Assembly (NCBI GenBank): GCA_034440575.1
Contig: JAOTOL010001200.1
Span: 248,001-312,000, forward strand
Origin: Imbricaverruca yamaguchii
Taxonomy: Eukaryota > Arthropoda > Thecostraca > Neoverrucidae
Direction of reading: 5' to 3'
DNA length: 64,000 bases
In this document: piece by piece, positions 57,340 through 64,000 of the stretch
Position numbering within the stretch: position 1 is the stretch's first letter
How the letters are laid out: each line of letters opens with the position of its first letter
Notes under the pieces: model-generated
Databases searched by the model: none
The model's input: the letters and a program-made list of their open reading frames with translations, nothing else
Told to the model about the DNA's origin: nothing
Program-made: the position numbers and the translations under genes

Positions 57340-58140
57340 GGCATTGGGATTTGATTTTTGCGGCCTGTCGCCATACTGGGATTAAAATATTTGATGATGT
57401 AGATAGAAGGAAATGGTTCAAGTTTCCCTTCTCACAAAGCATGTTCAACTTTTGGAGAAAAGTTTGTATCTTGCCTAAGGCATCCAGTTCACCGACGGCA
57501 AGCTAACGTGTGGTCCGACAGCCGACAGCATGGGCGACTAATTATGTCATCAACTGCAACATATAATGTGAGTTAACTTGCAATTAACTATAGTTTGTTT
57601 GTATGTGAATCTAAGGGACATCCGTGCAACTACAAATGCGTTGGAACTGCGTCTTTTGGGCCGACCGTTGAAATGCTGGGATTGTAGATAATTACCAAGA
57701 AAGATAGAAGAAAATAGCTTTCACGACGCGAAGAAGCATGTCACAAAACGTTTGGAGGTACGCTTTGATCTTGCCCTAGGCGCCTGGGTCAAATGTCACA
57801 CTGGGTCAAAATAGTAATGTCTTGACCTCCGACATCTTTAGTCGTGTATGATGCCATATTGTATAGCACATGGTGTAGGTCAGCTTGAAACCAAATATGG
57901 CGATATATGTCCATTGGACAGATTTTGGAAAGTTCCTGTCATTGACGAAGTGTTGACAAATTGTTTTTCCCTGACCTTTGCCACATTGGGATTTAAAACA
58001 TTCAATAATGGAGATAAAAGGAAAGAGTGGTCGCGCCGCGAAAGAGCATGCCACCATGATCCTGGTCTGTCGTATGATCTGTGCATTTGGTACCGCTCTA
58101 TAAGAAGATGTTTCAGAACGTGTGCAGCGCTTTCGGGATC
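57340..58140. repeat. Diverged ~305-bp tandem repeat, about three units
   Basis: A block of GGGATT...GATAGAAGGAAATGG...CATG recurs at about 57376, 57679 and 57989 (spacing 303 and 310). Further shared words: TTGATCTTGCCCTAGGC and TTGTATCTTGCCTAAGGC. No protein recognised. Confidence 0.75.
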
Positions 58141-59043
58141 AGTTTGAAGCAAAACTGGTTTGCTGACTCTCTTATACCCTAGCGTTTTACTCGCTCATCG
58201 GTATGATCATGTACATACTATCAAAGCTTGGTTTTTGGTGCCACACTATGCCTAAATAATACATGGATGATAGGTTTTTTCTTCTCTCGTGTGTTAGAAC
58301 CCATGCATAACTTCACAATGACGACGGTTTATTATTTTCAGACGATACCTCGAAGCAAACCATCTGCCTGTGGGGGATTCCACATGCCACGCTATTTGAT
58401 GGTGTTAACGAGAACAATATACCGATATTCCCCACAACTAAATATTCGGTTGTTGCTGGAGATGTGGTGCTGGTGACCGCTGACGAGGAAATCAACATTC
58501 TATTCTGTCATGCTACTGTACCATCTATTGTATCAGAATATTACTAATTCTTTGCTGAACCTGCGATTCACTGCGAAGTTCAACGCGTTTTTGTACTACG
58601 TGCAACGGTGCAATGTATGCATCGACGATCATGTGTCGGTGCCCCAGAAAGTGTTAAAGTTCAGGAAGGGTTTGTGATGCACCGTATTGAATAGTCGGCC
58701 GGATTGAAAGAAATCATCGTTATGAGTTTTGTTGCTTTAACTATTTTTTATATCGGCTGACTTGGATATTCTCTTCAATAAATTGCTTCCACCGAAGTCG
58801 CTGGTTTCACTGCGGATTGTTTCGACGGGGTGAAGCTTCATCCGATATGCACAATATTGGGGGATTAAAAACAGGTACATGATGACGATGCAGAACAGTA
58901 GTCCACCTGCAGTCTGTATCATACCAGGAGTCAAAGTCTGCACTGGTCTGTACCAGGTTCGCAGTCTGAACTACAGCACTAATGAAGCCTAAAGTTAAAT
59001 TGGTATAGAACTAGTTGTTGATAAATTGGGAACCGTCACACAC
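58141..59043. other. Intergenic, no gene recognised
   Basis: No motif found; short ORFs only. Confidence 0.45.
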
Positions 59044-59046
59044 ACA

Positions 59047-59126
<80 letters not shown>

Positions 59127-59162
59127 TCATATATGGATATATATATAGATAGTTCAATAGAT

Positions 59163-59215
<53 letters not shown>

Positions 59216-59216
59216 C
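59036..59216. repeat. (CA)n/(TA)n compound microsatellite
   Basis: A short CA run, about 38 TA pairs (59049-59124), then a second CA (59167-59192) and TA run. Confidence 0.95.
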
Positions 59217-59439
59217 TGGATATAGATATAGATAGTTCAATAGATATAATATATATTTACGTATTCCTTTGCATTGCTATTTGTATACGAATGCATTCAA
59301 AGGTAATATCGCCTGCAAGCATCCTGTTCGCTATAATATTTAAAATCGGTATCGGAAGCTAGCATGCAGCAAAAGAAGTCATCCGTTCACATAAACACAG
59401 TAAGCCACCAAGACCTGTACGTCACTACCAAGGAGACCA

Positions 59440-59945
59440 AATTGGATTCAAGCACCCAAGGGGTGCTAAATGTGCTAGCACCATAGCCGAACCGTACCCC
59501 AGTGGTGCTGGTTTTTTGGCGTGATAAAAATATAGAACCCTGGGGGTGCTAAATCGCAAGCACCCCAAGGGTACTCATTTAAAGCACCCTGCTACTAAAT
59601 ATAGCCCAATGAAAAGGTGCTAGCTATAAGCACCATGCTTATATTTAGCACCTGAAATTTTGCGATGTGATGCCAACTCCAGAAAGGTGCTTAATTCAAG
59701 GAGGCCTGTGGTGTTGGAATTTGACATCTGAAGTAGCACCCAAGGGGTGCTAATAATTTTTTTACAGTGTAGTAAGGTTGGAGCATTAATCATGTGTGGT
59801 TTTTCCTTATTCCAAAATGGTGTGAAAAAAGGGGCTGAAACATGTCTGTGTGCATTCGTACCAATATTATACGCTTCAGTACACTGAGTATTCAATTTCA
59901 GGTCAATTCCAATTCAAGTTTCATCACTTCAGGGAGGGAGTTGGT
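59440..59945. repeat. GCACC-rich MITE-like repeat and shared flank
   Basis: Repeated inverted words AGCACCCCAAGG/CCTTGGGTGCT-type between 59448 and 59768, closing with ATTTTTTTACAGTG. The following flank, GGAGCATTAATCATGTGTGG, matches 49.93 kb. The left terminus is not clear. Confidence 0.55.
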
Positions 59946-60410
59946 CACCCTGTGGCCTCACTCTGGGATACACTCATGGTCAGTGGTATCGACAGGCCTT
60001 CAAGGCTGGTGCAGGGGCAAATTCAAACTTTTGATCCAGATGTCTCCAAATGTTTGCATTGAAAAACCAAGGAATTAACAACTTTAAGCTGCAGTGTTTT
60101 CAGATTGTAGGAGGAACTGCACCTACTGTTCGTACCACCTTCCCTTCCCCAACAACAGAAACACCTATATTTTATGGGCTGAATCTTACCTTGGAGGTCT
60201 AAGTAAGCCCCTTTCAGTGATTAAAACTCGAACTTCACACATCCCAGATACAGTAGCATTGACAGTGGCGTACCTAGTATTTGCATGCGGGGGCGCACGG
60301 ATTTCGAGGTGGCTCAAGCAACACTCATTGCAAATAGTCGCCGGATTTCGACCAGTATATATCATAAGTACCCATTATTACCTTATGTTGAGATGAGTAG
60401 GAACCCATTA

Positions 60411-60451
60411 TCAGGCGTGCACGCCCCGCGAACTGGGCCGTGCACGCCTGA
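60411..60451. repeat. Perfect 13-bp inverted repeat
   Basis: TCAGGCGTGCACG (60411-60423) and CGTGCACGCCTGA (60439-60451) around a 15-base GC-rich loop, 35 bp from the solo LTR. Class unknown. Confidence 0.85.
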
Positions 60452-60486
60452 CCCGCTGTCTGCACATGGGTCGCTGGCAGGCGGCG

Positions 60487-61005
60487 TGTAGTGAAGGTCC
60501 TTCTTCTTGGCTCGTGAACAGTCTAGGGTCTTGACCAGCGCGCCGCAATAACTCCGAAGGTAAAAATGAAATGTTCTCTGCACGATTTATTGTGCAGAAA
60601 GAATAGTGAATATATAGAGACACGTGCAATAGTGTTCCAGGCCGACAGCAATCACTTTCAGTTCTCAATTTGGAGGCCGAAATACAATTATTAATTTACG
60701 CACGCGGCCGACAGCGACAAGTCCGCGCGGCTCGACAGTCCAGACACGTCTCACGCGCGGGGGTCTGGCCACAGCCCTGGCTCAGACACGGTCGGAAGGC
60801 CGGTACAGGTCGCTCGAGCCGGGCGTCGGCCCGTAAATGCTGACTCGGTTCCGACGAGGGCCGGTGACCGCGTCGCCGGCGCCGGACGGACATGTACGGG
60901 CGTGACATGAGCCGGGCATGGTAGGTCGACTGATTTACTGGGGCACAACACCCACAGTTAAATATTATATGATTAAAACAGTACGTATCTACCAACTCTG
61001 TTACA
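60487..61005 (-). mobile_element. Solo LTR (family 2), uninterrupted copy
   Basis: 519 bp, TGTAAC...ACTACA read on the minus strand, flanked by the 4-bp duplication GGCG (60483-60486 and 61006-61009). It contains a TATATA box (about 60611-60616) and, just downstream on the minus strand, a polyadenylation word AATAAA (60586-60591). The first half is GC-rich. Same family as the split LTR at 30.1-33.4 kb. No internal region or second LTR. Confidence 0.88.
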
Positions 61006-61009
61006 GGCG

Positions 61010-61617
61010 GCCGTGGAAAGCTGACGTCTTCCTCTAGCATTTATTTTGGAAATCACAATGTAAAATCATATTTAGGTCATCGAACATCCATAGGCTTTAG
61101 GCAATCCAATAGCAGTGTGTGTTATGTGATTCAACAGCAGTCGGTTTTAGGCCATCCAACATCAGCGGGCTAGGTTGGATTAAGTTATATCACTTTTCAT
61201 TGATTATAATTGCGCGCTATTTTTCATTATATACCGCCATACCCAAAGCCGTCTCCAAGCTGCCGCTTAGGCGGGATAGCATGCATCTGCATTGCCAATT
61301 TCTTTTATTGTTTAATAATAATGTATTTAAATGGTGTTGATATTCATTTCTTGGAATGGTTTCTAAGATAGAAGCATACTAACCTGAAGTGCTTATATAT
61401 TGGGAAGTTTTTATTTCCTAAACAAATGGCTGTCAAATTAATTGAAATCACATCAGAAAACACCAGAAAAGCAACATTTTGATTTAAAAAAATGGTTCAG
61501 GGGCTCCATATGCATTTGAACAATTTTACACATATCCTATTATTGTCAATGGAAATAATCAACCAATAGGCATTATTCACTTGTTATCTCATGATAACCT
61601 CCTCTTTATACTATGTG
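61010..61617. other. Intergenic, no gene recognised
   Basis: AT-rich; nothing seen. Confidence 0.45.
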
Positions 61618-61620
61618 TTA

Positions 61621-63893
61621 AGCCCGGTTCACACTTGGCAATTCGGAGCGTCAAACGTTCGTAAAACGAACGGATATCGAACGTCAAACAGAAGATAGAC
61701 GTCGTAAAACGAGCGGATATACACCGGGAATAACACAAGCTGTTTCCCCGAATGAAAACGTTCGTTCTACGCTTCGCTACGAATCAATTATGACGCCAAT
61801 GAGACCATTCTGACTGGTAAATTGATTTGTGAAAATTTGTGAATAGTATGCACTGGTAAATAAATTTGTGAAAAGTATGCAAACCAGCTAATGAGCAATG
61901 AATGACATGGGTTTTAGTCGAATCATGAATCTCTCCGTAGAAAATCATACATTCTCTGTGATCCATTTATATTGCATCATTGTTGAACAAGTGATGTCCA
62001 ATGCTGTGATAGCCACAGTTCAGCCTTGCTCAGTTCAACTGGATAGCACAAGTTGCAGAATATTACATGCTTCACGTATTTTTGCTTTGCTTGGCCATGA
62101 AGACTCTCAACAAAAATAGTTGGAACAGCATATGAAGTGGTCAACAAGTGGCAAATAAAATGCAATTTTGATCAGTGCAAGATAATGCATGTAGGTAGAC
62201 AGCATACCAGGGATGCATGCTTGATGGGCGACCAATTGCGAGTTGGGACTGAGCAAAAGAAGGATTTGGGTGTTGTTGTGCGATATGCCAGACATAAAAA
62301 TATAATGCAAAAATGCAACATTGAGTCACAGGGGCTCTCCTTGGTTGCATTTTGTGGACACATCGGCTAGTTGCCCATGCTGAACAACAAGTCCCAACAG
62401 CTTAATTGTCCAGCTTAATTGTTTATGTTCTTCAGAGATACTTGGAAGATTTTGTCATGGCTGCATACACAGCCCCAAAATATTATTTTCCATCTTTGGT
62501 GAACAAGCATGTTTTTTCCATGCCAATGAAGCACATTTGATTGAGTGTGCCATCATATGCCAATAGAACAAATAATGTTAAATGCTGTATTAGATAGCTT
62601 GCACAGCTGAGCTGGATAGCACAACTTGCCGAATATTACATGTTTCACATAATTTTATTTTGCCATGAAGACTCCCAAGAAAAATAGTTGGATCAGCATG
62701 TGAAGTGGTCAAAAAGTGGCAAATGAAATGTAATTTTGATTAGTGTGAGATCATGATTGTAGGGATGCACACTTGATGGGTGACCAATTACGAGTTGTGA
62801 CTGAGCAAACAAAGGATTTGGGTGTTGTTGCGGAATATGCCAGACTAAAAACCTAACACAGAAGTGCAACATTGAGCCACAGGGGTTCTTCCTGGTTGCA
62901 TTTTGTGGAAATCATCATCTAGTTGCCCATTCTGAACCACAAGTCCCAACATGCCAAACCATGAGTATCCAGATGAAACAGATGAGTTAACTTTGCAGCT
63001 TACCTTGGGACATGAACTTAAGTGCACCTTGATAGAGTGAGGACCAAAATTAGCATGTACATATTTCAATATGCATAGCATGCACACATCAGAAACAGAG
63101 AGCATGTGTAGTTGGCACTGGACATGCACAAGCAATGATTTTGGCTATGAAAATTCCAATGAATTGGGATTTACAGCAATGGAAATTATGAATATGTTTT
63201 TCACCATTATGCATAACCTGGCAGTGCGAAGTTGTGTTTGGAGTATCAGAAATTGTCAATGTTTTTATTTGCTTACAATAGGCATTACAATAGCCATGCA
63301 GAAACTCATTGGGCCAATGATTTTCTGCATGGCTATGTTCTTCAGAGATACTTGCAAGATTTTGTCAGGGCTACATGCACAACCCCAAACTATTACTTCC
63401 CACCTTTCCATCTTGGGTGAACAAACATGTTATTTCAGTGCCAATGAAACACAAACTCAATACAACATTGCATACAATTCTGCTTGTGACTATTTTCCAG
63501 TGCTACCTCTCTACCACGTGGTCAAGAAGTGTGCTAGGAAATGCAATATTCTATCCACAAGCAAATCAATGCTTCTCACCTGGTTAAAGACAGCCAACAC
63601 AACTTCGAATATCTCGCGGCCACGCAGTCACGCCAACAGAACGTTAAACGCTGAATCGGCGTTGAAAAGATAAACTATATCTATCTTTTGGACGCCAGAT
63701 TGACGTTCATTACCCGGTCTCTTGACATGCCCCGGTGCACACTGTGCGACGCTCCGATCGCGTTAAACGTTCGTAAGACGCAGTTCTGACTGGCGCCTGA
63801 AATACGTTCGATTGCCGTTTGTTTGACGAAACGGCCTAAAAACGATGAATAAACGCTCGGAAAGCGTCAAAAGACCGTAGTGTGAACCGGGCT
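61621..63893. mobile_element. PIF/Harbinger-like non-autonomous DNA element
   Basis: 2,273 bp with perfect 15-bp termini AGCCCGGTTCACACT and the 3-bp duplication TTA at 61618-61620 and 63894-63896. A TTA/TAA duplication with such ends is typical of PIF/Harbinger. Near the right end (63731-63780) there is a second, directly repeated copy of the left terminus (CCCGGTGCACACT...TTAAACGTTCGTAAGACG), so another element end is nested there. No transposase. The interior is a diverged tandem duplication carrying LINE-derived pieces. Confidence 0.8.
61990..63440. repeat. Internal duplication with chimeric LINE pieces
   Basis: Unit 1 (about 61990-62400) and unit 2 (about 62565-62960) share CTGGATAGCACAA, ATTACATG, CATGAAGACTC and AAAATAGTTGGA. 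In each, a plus-strand fragment related to LINE RT (unit 1 reads KWQIKCNFDQCKIMHVGRQH, about 62150-62205) abuts a minus-strand LINE 3' tail (about 62284-62375 and 62852-62945). A block TTCTTCAGAGATACTTG recurs at about 62430 and 63340. Confidence 0.7.
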
Positions 63894-63896
63894 TTA

Positions 63897-64000
63897 GACA
63901 TACTTAGATAACACAGGTCAGGACTTCCAGCAATTATGTTCAAACCACCTTTAAACAGTGATATAATGCCATACATTCCAAAATATTTCCCGTGTTGCAT
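63897..64000. other. Window end, no feature
   Basis: About 100 bp without recognisable content. Confidence 0.5.

Noticed and set aside
60272..60300. hAT-like end CAGTGGCGTACCTAG near 60.26 kb
   Set aside because: It fits YARNG, but I found no matching opposite end or 8-bp duplication.
62130..62375. Twin-priming inversion of a LINE
   Set aside because: The inverted fragment adjoins the 3' tail rather than the 5' side, which does not fit that mechanism.
1..64000. tRNA, rRNA or snRNA genes
   Set aside because: Box-B-like words (for example near 23050 and 43290) lack the rest of a tRNA; no rRNA-like blocks were seen.

Overview
This is a piece of animal nuclear genome that is almost entirely transposable elements and tandem repeats, with one credible host exon. 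I see no bacterial features (operons, ribosome binding sites, tRNA or rRNA genes). Evidence for an animal: CR1-type LINEs, an LTR retrotransposon, cut-and-paste DNA transposons with target-site duplications, microsatellites, a GT-AG intron, and a globin-like last exon with an acceptor at the classical phase-0 position. A short interstitial (CCTAA)n tract, the TTAGG arthropod telomere motif, and transposases of a type I associate with arthropod genomes suggest an arthropod, perhaps marine. I cannot place it more exactly.

Layout. 0-5.1 kb: two decayed copies of one CR1-type LINE. 5.9-6.8 kb: a very GC-rich 10-bp minisatellite. 8.7-10.1 kb: a ~55-bp tandem array followed by a duplicated ~370-bp unit carrying nuclear-receptor-like half-sites. 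10.58-15.11 kb: a young LTR retrotransposon with two 300-bp LTRs, a 5-bp target duplication, gag, and a pol reached by a probable -1 frameshift but broken by one stop and one indel. 15.4-16.6 kb: a 21-bp minisatellite. 19.6 kb: the globin-like terminal exon. 20.2-21.2 kb: a 46-bp minisatellite. 25.6-26.0 kb: the C-terminal end of a second LINE type. 27.2-27.7 kb: a purine tract. 28.6-29.0 kb: a 27-bp repeat. 29.1-33.7 kb: a three-level nest (LINE, then a solo LTR, then a non-autonomous hAT element), each younger level bounded by its own target duplication. 35.1-42.1 kb: a LINE split by a 5.6-kb hAT-type element. 42.4-46.2 kb: a second, related hAT-type element. 47-61 kb: LINE fragments, a dispersed repeat, satellites, microsatellites and another solo LTR. 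61.6-63.9 kb: a Harbinger-like element (TTA target duplication) with a duplicated interior.

The most interesting material is the pair of related transposons at 35.7-41.3 and 42.4-46.2 kb. Both have 8-bp target duplications and termini starting TAGGGTG. Both carry unusually long inverted termini (about 170-300 bp). Both encode the same large protein type: a cysteine-rich N-terminal motif, two DG-containing acidic motifs, a CxLH motif, a conserved RW, and a glutamate in an SVERCVKLVTEAS-like block. I interpret this as a divergent hAT-superfamily transposase. One copy has a GT-AG intron the other lacks, and the first also carries an antisense fragment that resembles an Ig-domain exon.

The elements do not form a pathway. 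The region reads as a graveyard of repeated insertions, and the nesting gives relative ages. All family names rest on motifs read by eye; no database search was possible.
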